From contig JANTGM010000013.1 of NCBI GenBank assembly GCA_024762925.1, forward strand, positions 21,461 to 85,460: a stretch of 64,000 bases of DNA. Reading direction: 5' to 3'. A program made the translations under genes and the position numbers. This document shows positions 1 through 8,540 of the stretch, piece by piece; the first letter of the stretch is position 1; the number at the start of each line of letters is the position of its first letter. The notes beneath the pieces were generated by a model. It was not told the DNA's origin. It was given only the letters and a program-made list of their open reading frames with translations, and did not search any database. The DNA is from Kofleriaceae bacterium (lineage in GTDB: Bacteria; Myxococcota_A; Polyangia; Haliangiales; Haliangiaceae).

Positions 1-1300
1 GCCCAAGGGTCTCAAAGAACGTTTCCGCTCGCTTGTGTAGCTGTTCGAATTCGCGCAGGCCGACAAAACGCGGTTGCCAATGCGCCGCAGCTTGCGCGCG
101 TTGCGGAATGCTCCGCAGGCGCGGCAAGAGGTCGCCAAGGGCGCGGGATGCCCCCTCTCCACACTGGGCGAGGACCAGCGCTTTGAGGTCGGGCTCGGAG
201 AGCAGGTAGAGCGGATCGGGTTCGCCGGTTGCGAGCTCTAGGGCTGCGTTTACGTTGTCTCTTGCGATGGCCGCCGGCAACAAGAAGCTGGTTCGCGCCC
301 CCGCGTGAGAATAGTTCTCAACGATATCCGTAGGAGGTGCTGCGCTTGGCCCTGACGTTGCCCGTGTCCATGCACCATCGAGGGGCTTGTGGCGCGCTTG
401 AGGCACAACAAAGAACACAAAGATGGCGAGAGCCAAGGCTGCAATTATGGTGGCGATACGCAGGCTCTGGGCCTTAAATACCCAGGTGTTCAAGTCGTCG
501 AGCCAACCATTTGCGCGTGCGACGTTTGCTGATACCGAGCCCCGCAGAGTGCCATCGTCGTACCGATTTCGCGGCTCACCAGCCAGAGTCACAGCGCCGC
601 TCAAAACGATAAGACGATCGCTTTCTCCCGGGCGAATGAGATAGCGCAAAAGGTTAATGCCAAACTGCAGATTGCCTTCAAACTGCAGCATCCGGTTGAT
701 GAGAACGCTTGGGTCGGCCAGCGCCACATAGCGGCCAAGCCCAAGTTCGGCCGCTGCGACGACAGCTTCTCCGCTCGCAAACGAGAAGATGCTCTGCATG
801 CCCTCCAGGTTCGAAAGTGCGGAAGGGTGATTTGTTGTGAGAGCCACGACTCCTGCGCTTAGTGGGTGCGTGCCCGATGGTGTCGCGATGGGAGTGAAAA
901 CCTGGTCGTCCTGATACTTCGCCGCGCGAAACTGCTGGCTGCGCCGACCACCGAGTTGGGACAGAATCTGGTCGCCGGTACCAAAATCGTCCGCGATGAG
1001 CACACGGCCACCGTTGCGGATAAAGGAGACCACTTTCACTGGGTCGACAAAGTTTGTTGGATAGATGAGAACGAGCACATCATTACTGTCGAGTTCTTCC
1101 CAATCTATCGAGTTGCGCTCTATGACGTTGAGCCCCTCGCCTGCGGCCAGCGCGGCCCACGTCGAGAGGCCGTTCCACGCCTTGCGTCCGGTGCTGTAGT
1201 CGCCTTCCTGTGTCAAATCCTCGGTGTCTGTCTGCGCCCACGCGGCAGCAGGAATCACGACGCTCAAGAAGAGCAGAAGCATTGAAATGGTGTAGCGCAC
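1..1300 (-). CDS. DUF4350 domain protein, 3' end cut off by window edge
   Basis: This reading frame stays open from a GTG at 1300 to the window edge, giving about 433 residues without a stop. It starts with a signal peptide ending near AAAWAQ. A soluble region follows with alternating strands and helices (VLVLIYPT, GGRVLIADDFGTG), the glutamine-amidotransferase-like fold of DUF4350. A single transmembrane helix lies near residue 290 (IIAALALAIFVFFVV), with a cytoplasmic helical tail after it. DUF4350 proteins usually sit beside MoxR ATPase and DUF58 genes in envelope-related operons; the rest of this operon would lie left of the window. The start abuts the stop of the Roadblock gene at 1301 with no gap, so the two are probably coupled. 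Family assignment is by pattern, not by search. Confidence 0.75.
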   Translation of the reverse strand, partial: MRYTISMLLLFLSVVIPAAAWAQTDTEDLTQEGDYSTGRKAWNGLSTWAALAAGEGLNVIERNSIDWEELDSNDVLVLIYPTNFVDPVKVVSFIRNGGRVLIADDFGTGDQILSQLGGRRSQQFRAAKYQDDQVFTPIATPSGTHPLSAGVVALTTNHPSALSNLEGMQSIFSFASGEAVVAAAELGLGRYVALADPSVLINRMLQFEGNLQFGINLLRYLIRPGESDRLIVLSGAVTLAGEPRNRYDDGTLRGSVSANVARANGWLDDLNTWVFKAQSLRIATIIAALALAIFVFFVVPQARHKPLDGAWTRATSGPSAAPPTDIVENYSHAGARTSFLLPAAIARDNVNAALELATGEPDPLYLLSEPDLKALVLAQCGEGASRALGDLLPRLRSIPQRAQAAAHWQPRFVGLREFEQLHKRAETFFETLG

Positions 1301-1666
1301 CTAGAACATCTCCTCTCGCAACTCGTGGGCAACCGAACGCAGAAGATCCGTGGTTGTGCCAAGATTGAGCGGAGGCTTGCAGGCCAAGAGCACAAAGTAT
1401 TTGTCTCCGAGTTGTTCTGCTACCAGGTCCAGGCCGCCATAGTGCATCGAGACCCATTGCACGTCACCGAAGTGGAACGTGTGCATCGCACTGCGCACAT
1501 GGTTGACCAAGATTCCCACATGAGCGGTGAGGAACGCCCAGTCGTCCGAGTCCCACGCAGTCCATGCGTCGATGAGTTCGCCATCACCCGCGGCCAGTGC
1601 GCCACCAATCGCACCTGGAACCCCAGTGGCTGCCTGTCTAAGGATTTCTCTGAAGGGCGTTGACAC
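1301..1666 (-). CDS. Roadblock/LC7 domain protein (MglB-like fold)
   Basis: This is a 121-residue single-domain protein. Its order of elements (PFREILRQAATGVPGAIGG, then a DGELI strand, a long helix, a Y-F-V strand and a final NLG helix) matches Roadblock/LC7 proteins such as MglB. These dimerise and act as GAPs or scaffolds for small Ras-like GTPases. No GTPase gene is visible nearby, so the partner is unknown. The GTG start at 1666 shares one base with the TAG of the upstream parvulin-like gene, which points to translational coupling. The GTP-related role is family knowledge; membership is inferred from pattern. Confidence 0.6.
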   Translation of the reverse strand: MSTPFREILRQAATGVPGAIGGALAAGDGELIDAWTAWDSDDWAFLTAHVGILVNHVRSAMHTFHFGDVQWVSMHYGGLDLVAEQLGDKYFVLLACKPPLNLGTTTDLLRSVAHELREEMF

Positions 1667-2649
1667 TACTTTGGCGCTCCCAAAGGCAGTGGGGCGCTTC
1701 CAATCACAGGGGCGCTCTCGGGAATGCGCTCCGAGTGCGTGGTGATGGTTCTGGTCTTTGCAAACGGCTCGTACCAGTCCTCGAACATTGCGGTGCGGCT
1801 CGATTCGTAGATCGGGACTCGAAAGAGGGCATCGCGCAACTCGGCCTCGGCCTCTTTGAACGTTGTCGACTTTGCAAGCGAGATCTGTGTGATGAGAATT
1901 AGGTCGAGACCAAACTGGCTGTACACCGGTGGCACTACAAGACCGGCTTCTTCGGGGCCAAAGACCGGTTCCTTGTACACATCAAGGTAGCCACTCTTGG
2001 GACGCATGGTAAAGGTGTTGAGCTTGAGCTTGTGCACACCTGCATTCACATAGTGCGGCTCCCAGCACAGCTCGAAGAGGTCGTTCTTCTCAAGTCCTCG
2101 CTGGTCTCGGAGTTTTTCGTAGACGCTTTGGAGAAAGGCAAGGCCAGTCTTGTACTCGTTGCTGTCGGGCCCCTGCTCAGCGGTGAGTGGTACGCGACAA
2201 AACACGATGTTTCGCAGCTCGGGGTGGTTGTATCGGGGGACCTGCACTTGATCCCAAAGCCGCTTGACCAGGTCTTCGGGAATGTCTTCGGGGCCCCGGA
2301 TGTTGTAGCGATCTTCGATGAAGGCCCGGACCATCTCTCGCTTTGCTGCACTTTGAACATCCTGATCCTTGTTGTAATCGGCGGCCCAGGCAGCCTGTGC
2401 TAGGAGCTCAAAATCGATGCATTCCTGGAGCGCTTTCTCGGCAGTCAGGCTGTGCCCCTCCGCTTGGATGCGCACGCAACTGGCAAACACTGGGCGGCCA
2501 TTCACGGTGGCAACGACTTCATTGCCGGCAGCTTCCGCTACCATGGCTTCAACGCGCCATTGTCGCGATGTTCGTTCTTGCGACGAATTGCTGTCAGAGC
2601 CACATCCCGCGGTAAGTACCGCAAGTGCGGCCCAAAGCGTACAACGCAC
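1666..2649 (-). CDS. SurA/parvulin-like peptidyl-prolyl isomerase lipoprotein
   Basis: This is a 327-residue exported protein. A short signal peptide ends in a lipobox with Cys16 (AVLTAGC), followed by Ser/Asp-rich residues. Residues about 40-130 resemble a SurA-type chaperone region (VVATVNGRPVF, then a helix-rich segment). Residues about 150-285 resemble a parvulin domain with the PVFGPEEAG...FGLDLILI pattern. SurA/PpiC-like proteins fold or isomerise outer-membrane clients in the periplasm. The GTG start at 2649 lies 6 nt after the stop of the small membrane protein gene. Parvulin catalytic residues are poorly kept, so it may be mainly a chaperone. Confidence 0.6.
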   Translation of the reverse strand: MRCTLWAALAVLTAGCGSDSNSSQERTSRQWRVEAMVAEAAGNEVVATVNGRPVFASCVRIQAEGHSLTAEKALQECIDFELLAQAAWAADYNKDQDVQSAAKREMVRAFIEDRYNIRGPEDIPEDLVKRLWDQVQVPRYNHPELRNIVFCRVPLTAEQGPDSNEYKTGLAFLQSVYEKLRDQRGLEKNDLFELCWEPHYVNAGVHKLKLNTFTMRPKSGYLDVYKEPVFGPEEAGLVVPPVYSQFGLDLILITQISLAKSTTFKEAEAELRDALFRVPIYESSRTAMFEDWYEPFAKTRTITTHSERIPESAPVIGSAPLPLGAPK

Positions 2650-2655
2650 CAGGGA

Positions 2656-2844
2656 CTAGTCCTTTTGTGCCAACGCCAGTCGGGCCATTTCCTTGCCCAC
2701 GGCAATCACGGCCAAGCCGATGAACATGAGAATGAGTGAGGCCACGTAGTCACGACGCTTGAGGTAGTCAATGCACTCAAGGAAGAAGAGTAGGGACCCA
2801 CCAATGAGCAGGATTGAAAGCACTTCGAAAAAGTAATTGCGCAC
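2656..2844 (-). CDS. small two-helix membrane protein
   Basis: The product has 62 residues and two predicted membrane helices (about 5-22 and 35-53) separated by a charged loop (YLKRRD). I recognise no family. It lies 51 nt downstream of the polytopic membrane protein and 6 nt upstream of the parvulin-like gene, so it is probably part of the same minus-strand operon. It could be a small accessory subunit. Confidence 0.55.
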   Translation of the reverse strand: MRNYFFEVLSILLIGGSLLFFLECIDYLKRRDYVASLILMFIGLAVIAVGKEMARLALAQKD

Positions 2845-2851
2845 AGTTTTA

Positions 2852-2885
2852 TAGGCTTGATCTGGATTTGTAGGCTTGATCTGGA
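2852..2885. repeat. 15-bp direct repeat between two operon genes
   Basis: The 15-bp unit TAGGCTTGATCTGGA occurs at 2852-2866 and again at 2871-2885, four bases apart. It fills the gap between the 2896 and 2844 genes. It looks like a local duplication; no function is evident. Confidence 0.8.
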
Positions 2886-2895
2886 GAAGAGAGTC

Positions 2896-3750
2896 TTAGC
2901 GGCTCCACACAAACCATAAGGCCATGAGGGCTAGGGCGACGAGGCCGCAAAGGTAGAAGAGGAGTCTTGGGTGTTGGTGCTGAGCATGAGAGCGAACCTC
3001 CGAGAGTTCCCGTCGAAGTAGCTTGTCACCTCTGCGGTGGCCTTCGAGTGGAGCGACGAAGAAACGAGCCAGCATTAGAAGCCAGGTTGCCACGGCAAGT
3101 ACATTGAGCAAGGTCGTGAACGTCGCGACCCGGCCTGAGTAACTCTCGCCAAGAGCCAAGGCTCCACTCTTGTCGAAGTTGATGTGATAGAGGAGCGCCA
3201 ATGGGTAGACCAGGCTCAGGAGCGCGAGCATGGCGTAGAGGCGGTTGCGACGCTTCCACCTTGGCGCGATAGGATCTTGGGAGGACTTGAGTGGGCGGCG
3301 CGCCTTTGGGGCGGGTGGCTCTCGAAACGAGGTGAGGGTGGAGGCGCCAGCCAAGAATGCGACGAGCCCGATGGCGACGATGGCCATCCGAACCGGTCCG
3401 TAGAGTTGTTGGGATGCGATGCTTGGAGCCAGCGCAATTGGGACGAGCAAGGCGCTTGGGAAGGCAAAGAGGAGGATGGTCTCGTTACGAGTTCTTAGCC
3501 CAGCCAAGAGCAGCGGGAGCGGCAACAGCAGCGTGGCGATGGCCAGTGGTGCGGATGCTGCCTGGCTTCCAAAGGCACCCACCACAAGGCCGGGAGCAAG
3601 AACGAGCGAAATCCACAGATTCACTCCAAGGGCGAGCGCGATAGCCTGGGCAAAGGCATGCCACCGGTCGTACCTAACCCCAATCACCCTGCTAGCGTAG
3701 CGCGTTTGAGCGGTAAACGCAGGGCTTGGAGCTGGAGGCCTTTTGGACAT
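2896..3750 (-). CDS. polytopic membrane protein of unknown function
   Basis: This is a 284-residue protein with about seven hydrophobic segments and basic loops (for example FREPPAPKARRP and RWKRRNR). The frame is open upstream to 3924, but that would run through the divergent cmk gene. The ATG at 3750 (MSKRPPAPS) is therefore the likeliest start. I recognise no family. It heads the minus-strand operon that continues to the DUF4350 gene, so a role in the envelope is possible. Confidence 0.6.
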   Translation of the reverse strand: MSKRPPAPSPAFTAQTRYASRVIGVRYDRWHAFAQAIALALGVNLWISLVLAPGLVVGAFGSQAASAPLAIATLLLPLPLLLAGLRTRNETILLFAFPSALLVPIALAPSIASQQLYGPVRMAIVAIGLVAFLAGASTLTSFREPPAPKARRPLKSSQDPIAPRWKRRNRLYAMLALLSLVYPLALLYHINFDKSGALALGESYSGRVATFTTLLNVLAVATWLLMLARFFVAPLEGHRRGDKLLRRELSEVRSHAQHQHPRLLFYLCGLVALALMALWFVWSR

Positions 3751-3808
3751 TGAGCAATGACGTCTTTTGAGGACATTTCGCGCCCCATCATGGTAAAGAC
3801 CCGCTCCG
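3751..3808. promoter_or_regulatory. divergent intergenic region (membrane protein operon / cmk)
   Basis: These 58 bp separate two divergent starts and so must hold or overlap the promoters of both operons. I see no convincing -35/-10 pair in either direction. The cmk ATG at 3809 has no clear Shine-Dalgarno sequence. Confidence 0.35.
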
Positions 3809-4507
3809 ATGGCAGAAGTTGCAAGGCGTTCCTTAGTTGTAGCGATTGATGGCCCAGCGGGCGCAGGCAAGTCGACAGTTTCCAAACGCCTCACAGGAGC
3901 TTTGGGATACCGACTGCTTGACACGGGCGCGCTCTATCGCTGTGTGGCTCTTTTGGCGCAACGGAGCTCTGTGGAGTGGACAGATGAAGCCGCTTTGGCC
4001 AAACTGGCTGGCTCACTGAAGGTGAATTTTCGCCTTGAAGGGGAGATCAATCGGCTGGAGGTATCAGGGGAGGACCTCACGGATGCGATTCGCAAGCCCG
4101 ACATCTCAACAGGTGCATCGATGGTCTCGTCGCTCCCCGAAGTGCGCCAGGCATTGCTCGACCTGCAGCGTGGGCTCGGTGCCGAGGGCGGAGTCGTTGT
4201 GGAGGGCCGCGATGTTGGCACGGTGGTCTTCCCGAACGCCGAGGCAAAGTTCTACCTGACGGCCTCGGACGAGGTTCGCGCGCAGCGGCGCTATGATGAG
4301 CTGTGCGCCAACGGTGAGACGGTGGATTTCGAGAGCACCCTTCGGGAGATGCAAGAACGCGATGAGCGCGATTCAAGTCGTGCTGTTGCACCCCTCACGC
4401 AGGCCGATGACGCAGTCCTGGTTGACTCCTCAGAGCGCTCGTTGGATGAGGTCGTCCAAGAGATGCTGGACGTTGTCCGAGATCGGGAATCACGTCCCGC
4501 GAGCTAG
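3809..4507 (+). CDS. cmk: cytidylate kinase
   Basis: This enzyme phosphorylates CMP and dCMP with ATP in the cytoplasm. The product is 232 residues, the usual length for the bacterial enzyme. A P-loop GPAGAGKS lies at residues 15-22, followed by the LLDTGALYR nucleotide-binding stretch. A conserved VVEGRDVGTVVFP motif (about 131-143) and the RRYDE and RDERDSSR motifs of the lid region are present. It is followed 142 bp later by rpsA, an order conserved in many bacteria. Confidence 0.95.
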   Translation: MAEVARRSLVVAIDGPAGAGKSTVSKRLTGALGYRLLDTGALYRCVALLAQRSSVEWTDEAALAKLAGSLKVNFRLEGEINRLEVSGEDLTDAIRKPDISTGASMVSSLPEVRQALLDLQRGLGAEGGVVVEGRDVGTVVFPNAEAKFYLTASDEVRAQRRYDELCANGETVDFESTLREMQERDERDSSRAVAPLTQADDAVLVDSSERSLDEVVQEMLDVVRDRESRPAS

Positions 4508-4551
4508 CGTGCCATTTCGGAGCGCAATCTCTGCTGTGGCCTCGGAATTGG

Positions 4552-4581
4552 TTGACAAAGGCTTTGCCGCGGGTGTACCCG
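4552..4581 (+). promoter_or_regulatory. candidate rpsA promoter
   Basis: A consensus TTGACA sits at 4552-4557. A weak -10 (TACCCG, 4576-4581) follows 18 bases later, then a GC-rich discriminator. It lies between cmk and rpsA, where a separate promoter for a ribosomal protein would be expected. The -10 is poor, so this is tentative. Confidence 0.35.
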
Positions 4582-4649
4582 TGGCCCCGTAGCGGGATTC
4601 TCCGCCATTTTTCTTCAACACTTTAGCGCACAAGCAGTAGTAATTAAGG

Positions 4650-6383
4650 ATGACCACTATGGTTGATGTCGATGAACAAATGACTGGCGAAGATTCTTTC
4701 GCCGCGATGTTCGAAGAGTCTCTCAAAGGAGACGAAATTAAAGAGGGCGAAATTGTTCGCGGAACTGTCATTCAAATCGCAAAGGACTTTGCGATCGTAG
4801 ACATCGGGTACAAGTCGGAGGGGCAAATCTCTCTGGACGAGTTCCGCCAAGCGGACGGCACCATTGTGGTTCAGGCCGGCGACACGATCGACGTGCTTCT
4901 CGAGGATCGTGAGAACGAAAACGGCATGTGCGTTCTCTCCAAAGAGAAAGCCGATCGTTTCAAAGTCTGGGATGAGATCAGCGCCGCTTGTGAGCGTGAC
5001 GAGCTCATCGAAGGCACCATTACTACCCGCGTAAAAGGCGGCCTCAACGTAACCATCCGCGGTGGCGTCAAGGCGTTCCTTCCAGGCTCGCAAGTCGATC
5101 TTCGCCCTGTGCGCAACCTCGATGCCTTCCTTGGACAGAAGTTCCAATTCAAGGTCATTAAGTTCAACAAGCGTCGCGGAAACATCGTTCTCTCGCGTCG
5201 TGTACTTCTTGAGACCGAGCGTGCAGCGCTAAAAGAGAGCACTCTCGAGCGTCTTCAAGAGGGCCAAGTGGTCGAGGGTATCGTCAAGAACCTCACTGAG
5301 TACGGTGCATTCATCGACCTCGGTGGTATCGACGGTCTTCTACACATCACCGACATGTCTTGGGGCCGGGTCAACCACCCATCAGAACTCTTCCAAGTTG
5401 GCGATCACGTTCGGGTCAAGGTTCTCAAGTTCAACGCTGAGACCGAGCGCGTCTCTCTAGGCCTCAAGCAGATCACCGACGACCCATGGTCAAAGGCACC
5501 CGAGACCTACGTCCCAGGTACCGTTGTTCGCGGCAAAGTGGTTTCTCTCAAGGACTACGGCGCATTCATCGAGCTCGAGGAGGGCATCGAAGGTCTTGTT
5601 CACGTATCCGAGATGTCGTGGACACGCCGCGTTAAGCATCCATCGAAGATGGTCGCAGTGGGCGATGTTGTCGAAGCTGTTGTCCTCGACGTCGACGTCA
5701 CAGCAAACCGCATCTCTCTCGGTATGAAGCAGCTTGAGGCGAACCCCTACGAGCAACTTCACGAGAAGTACCCTCCGGGAACGGTCGTCAAAGGCAAAGT
5801 CCGCAACATTGCCGACTTCGGTATCTTCGTCGAAATCGAAGAGGGCATCGATGGTCTGGTTCACATCAGCGACATGTCCTGGACCCAGCGCGTCAAGCAC
5901 CCATCCGAGCTCTACCAAAAGGGCGACGAGGTCGAGGCCGTGCTGGTCAACATCGACACCGATGATGGCGACAAGCCCAAAATCTCTCTGGGCATCAAGC
6001 AGCTCGTGGGCGACCCATGGGACCGCATCCCATCCGAGTACCCCATCGGCAAGATCGTCGATGCCAAGGTCCTCAAGATTCTCGACTTCGGTGCATTCGT
6101 CGAAGTCGAGAAGGGTGTCGAAGGTCTGGTGCACGTCTCGGAAATCTCCGAAGAGCGCGTCGACGACCCCAACGAGGTCCTCACCGAGGGGCAGGACGTC
6201 AAAGTCCAGATCATCAGCATGGACCAGGCCGAGCGCAAGATTGGTCTCTCCATCAAAGCCGCTGTCCGCTCGCAAGAGATGGCAGACGCACAGGGCTACA
6301 CCATCAGCGACAACACTGGCGGAGCCACACTGGGCGACCTCATGCGAGAGAAGCTTGGCAACATCGGCGGTGACGAGGAGTAA
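4650..6383 (+). CDS. rpsA: 30S ribosomal protein S1
   Basis: S1 binds mRNA on the 30S subunit and helps initiate translation of structured messages. The product is 577 residues with six S1 OB-fold repeats at roughly 28-105, 118-186, 203-273, 290-359, 376-449 and 463-535. The last four share the Y/FGAF...GL(V/L)H(V/I)S(E/D)MSW signature. A Shine-Dalgarno AAGGA ends at 4650, directly on the first ATG. The in-frame ATG at 4659, eight bases further on, is better spaced and may be the true start. Codon use is strongly biased (CTC, TCT, CGC, ATC), as expected for a highly expressed gene. An intrinsic terminator follows. Confidence 0.97.
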   Translation: MTTMVDVDEQMTGEDSFAAMFEESLKGDEIKEGEIVRGTVIQIAKDFAIVDIGYKSEGQISLDEFRQADGTIVVQAGDTIDVLLEDRENENGMCVLSKEKADRFKVWDEISAACERDELIEGTITTRVKGGLNVTIRGGVKAFLPGSQVDLRPVRNLDAFLGQKFQFKVIKFNKRRGNIVLSRRVLLETERAALKESTLERLQEGQVVEGIVKNLTEYGAFIDLGGIDGLLHITDMSWGRVNHPSELFQVGDHVRVKVLKFNAETERVSLGLKQITDDPWSKAPETYVPGTVVRGKVVSLKDYGAFIELEEGIEGLVHVSEMSWTRRVKHPSKMVAVGDVVEAVVLDVDVTANRISLGMKQLEANPYEQLHEKYPPGTVVKGKVRNIADFGIFVEIEEGIDGLVHISDMSWTQRVKHPSELYQKGDEVEAVLVNIDTDDGDKPKISLGIKQLVGDPWDRIPSEYPIGKIVDAKVLKILDFGAFVEVEKGVEGLVHVSEISEERVDDPNEVLTEGQDVKVQIISMDQAERKIGLSIKAAVRSQEMADAQGYTISDNTGGATLGDLMREKLGNIGGDEE

Positions 6384-6433
6384 TTCTCAACCGCTACTGT
6401 AGGTACTTCGGTGCCTGCTTGAATAAGCACTGG

Positions 6434-6472
6434 CGCCGGCTCTTTCTTCACGAGGGAGCCGGCGTTTTTTTT
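6434..6472 (+). terminator. intrinsic terminator after rpsA
   Basis: A perfect 9-bp stem (CGCCGGCTC at 6434-6442 with GAGCCGGCG at 6456-6464) encloses a 13-nt loop and is followed by eight T residues (6465-6472). Confidence 0.92.
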
Positions 6473-6543
6473 GCATTCGGTGTTTTTGCGTTCATCTGGT
6501 CAAGAACTAAGGCATCGCATTTTCGCGTTGTACAATTGTCCAA

Positions 6544-6969
6544 ATGGTTCGTTGGATGCGCGTTGCAGCCGCCGCCGCTCTGGTGGTCTCGCTGGTCGTC
6601 GTGGGGATAGGCATTGGTCTTTTCCTCGTGGCGAACAGTGGCTGGATCGCTGTGAGTGTGCCGCCGTGGCTCACCGGCATCTTTGGCAACCCCTCACTTG
6701 AACTCTGGCTCCCAGCCCTCATTGCCGGCTGGCTTGTCTCGGTGCTCACACTCGCCGCTCTCCTCGGTTGGAGCATGTACTACGTGTGGCGTCGTCGGCA
6801 GTATGAGAGCCTCATCGGACGCTTGGAGCGAGAGCTCACAGAGCTGCGAAACCTGCCATTCACAGCACCTGCGCCACTCGAAGATCTGCCTGAAGAGCCC
6901 AGCACCGAAACTGCTGCGATTCTCGCGTTTGCTGAGCTTGATACTCGTCGTGCAAAGGCTGCGGAATGA
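6544..6969 (+). CDS. lapA: LapA-like membrane protein (DUF1049)
   Basis: This is a 141-residue protein. It has two membrane helices (about 8-30 and 55-80) around the NSGWIAVSVPPW loop typical of LapA. A cytoplasmic coiled coil (YESLIGRLERELTELRN) and an acidic tail follow. In enterobacteria LapA works with LapB to control lipopolysaccharide synthesis through LpxC turnover. The stop overlaps the start of the lapB-like gene by four bases (ATGA, 6966-6969). Small size and low conservation make the symbol less sure than that of lapB. Confidence 0.7.
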   Translation: MVRWMRVAAAAALVVSLVVVGIGIGLFLVANSGWIAVSVPPWLTGIFGNPSLELWLPALIAGWLVSVLTLAALLGWSMYYVWRRRQYESLIGRLERELTELRNLPFTAPAPLEDLPEEPSTETAAILAFAELDTRRAKAAE

Positions 6970-8396
6970 CCGCTGTACTGCTTCTCGCATTGGGATTGGG
7001 TGGGCTTGCGGCGGGCATTCTTGTGGGGCGCTACTACGTGCCCGACGATCGAGCTCTGCGGCGGACAGCAAGGCACGCACAGTCCTATATCAAAGCCATC
7101 AACATGCTCCTTGAGCGCGATCGGGATGGAGCCGTTGATGCCCTTGTGGAAGTCGTCGCAGAGAACGTCGATGACGTAGAACCGTACTTTGCGCTGGGAG
7201 CGCTGTTTCGCAATCGTGGCGAATGGGAGCGCGCGATTCGGGTGCATCAAGCCATCGAATTGCGAATGCAGGGCAACCGCAGCCTCTGTCAGCGGGCCCA
7301 CTATCAACTCGCGCTCGACTTTCGTGCGGCTGGCATGCCCAGGCGTGCGACACGCGCTATGGAAGGCTGCCTGGAGGGAGACCCAAAGTCTGTCGATGCA
7401 CTCCGAGCGCTTTGCAGTCTCTACGAGGAGCAAGGGCGATTTGCCGAAGCTGCCGAGACCCTCAGTCGCCTGGCCAAGCTCGACGACAATAGTCACATGG
7501 ATCGAGAGCATCATCTGCTCTGTGCTGCCGCCCAGCGCGCGATTGAGAATGACGACCTTGCGTCGGCAAAACGCTTTCTTAAGTCTGCTGAGGGAATCGT
7601 TGCAGACACTCCACACCTCTTGGTCGCATGGGCGGAACTGGCAGCGGCCAAGAGCAACTGGAAGGGCGCTAGCGCGCGATTGAAGCAAGCACTGAGTTTG
7701 CAGCCCGAAATCGTTTCCTACCTGGCAGGCCCGTTGAAAGCGGCGGAGATCGAATTGCGAGCGGGCAGTGAGTCGGCCCAACGAGACGCAACCGAAGGAG
7801 CGGCAAGTGCCCTGCTATCGGTTCACGACGATGTTGGGGGGGAGCCTTTGCTGGCTCTCGCATCAGCAGAACTCTTAGCTGAGGTGAATCGCGATGAGGC
7901 CACGGAACTCTTGCACAGGATTACCGATGACAATCCCGAACTCTTGCCAGCGCGCGTAGCTGCTGCCCGTCTGGCGCTTGCATCCGGAAATGCCGAAGAC
8001 GTTCAGCGTGAGTTGGCGGCTCTGGTTGGTGAGCAAGGAGTGCTTGAGTCTTCACTCGATGGTGTGTGGTGCTGCACCGCGTGTGGGCACCCAGCAGAGT
8101 TTTTCTCATGGCGATGTAGCGCGTGTCGTCACTGGGGGAGCCCGAGACTCGATCTTGGCTCTGTGATGCGTACCCCAGTAGCCTCTCGCCGAGAGCGCAG
8201 AAGCGAGCGCCGCTCTGGACACATGGGAACTGGCCGAGCGCTCCCCGAGGCCACCGTGGACTCCGGACTTTCCGAAGCGCAATTGCAGGTTGCGGGAAGC
8301 CGCTCATCGGCTCTCGGGCGCGCCGGCAAGTGGATGCGCGGCGCAATGGGCGTGGTACGAGGCACAAAAAAACGATCCTCCGATGACTCCGCGTAG
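6966..8396 (+). CDS. lapB: LapB/YciM-like TPR protein with rubredoxin-type zinc ribbon
   Basis: The 476-residue product has an N-terminal membrane anchor (LLLALGLGGLAAGILVGRYYV). About nine TPR helices-turn-helices follow, for example VEPYFALGALFRNRGEWERAI. A C-terminal four-cysteine metal-binding module lies near residues 368-395 (CTACGH...WRCSACRHWG), the diagnostic feature of LapB. LapB adapts LpxC for FtsH proteolysis and balances LPS synthesis. A long basic and serine-rich tail after the metal site (about 400-476) is not part of enterobacterial LapB. The ATGA overlap with lapA implies coupling. Confidence 0.85.
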   Translation: MTAVLLLALGLGGLAAGILVGRYYVPDDRALRRTARHAQSYIKAINMLLERDRDGAVDALVEVVAENVDDVEPYFALGALFRNRGEWERAIRVHQAIELRMQGNRSLCQRAHYQLALDFRAAGMPRRATRAMEGCLEGDPKSVDALRALCSLYEEQGRFAEAAETLSRLAKLDDNSHMDREHHLLCAAAQRAIENDDLASAKRFLKSAEGIVADTPHLLVAWAELAAAKSNWKGASARLKQALSLQPEIVSYLAGPLKAAEIELRAGSESAQRDATEGAASALLSVHDDVGGEPLLALASAELLAEVNRDEATELLHRITDDNPELLPARVAAARLALASGNAEDVQRELAALVGEQGVLESSLDGVWCCTACGHPAEFFSWRCSACRHWGSPRLDLGSVMRTPVASRRERRSERRSGHMGTGRALPEATVDSGLSEAQLQVAGSRSSALGRAGKWMRGAMGVVRGTKKRSSDDSA

Positions 8397-8540
8397 ACCA
8401 TTGCGGGCTCTGCAGACAGCTTTGCTCTCATCTCAGTAGAGGCCCTGAAGCGACCCAGAGCAGGGCTTGCCTCAGAAGTCTCATAGAGCGTGCACAGCCA
8501 CAGCCGCACCCGCGATTTCTGTGCTTAAATCTCCCGCAAG

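Noticed and set aside
5490..6275. 261-codon minus-strand frame opposite rpsA
   Set aside because: Shadow of the repeated S1 domains; acidic low-complexity translation without a family match.
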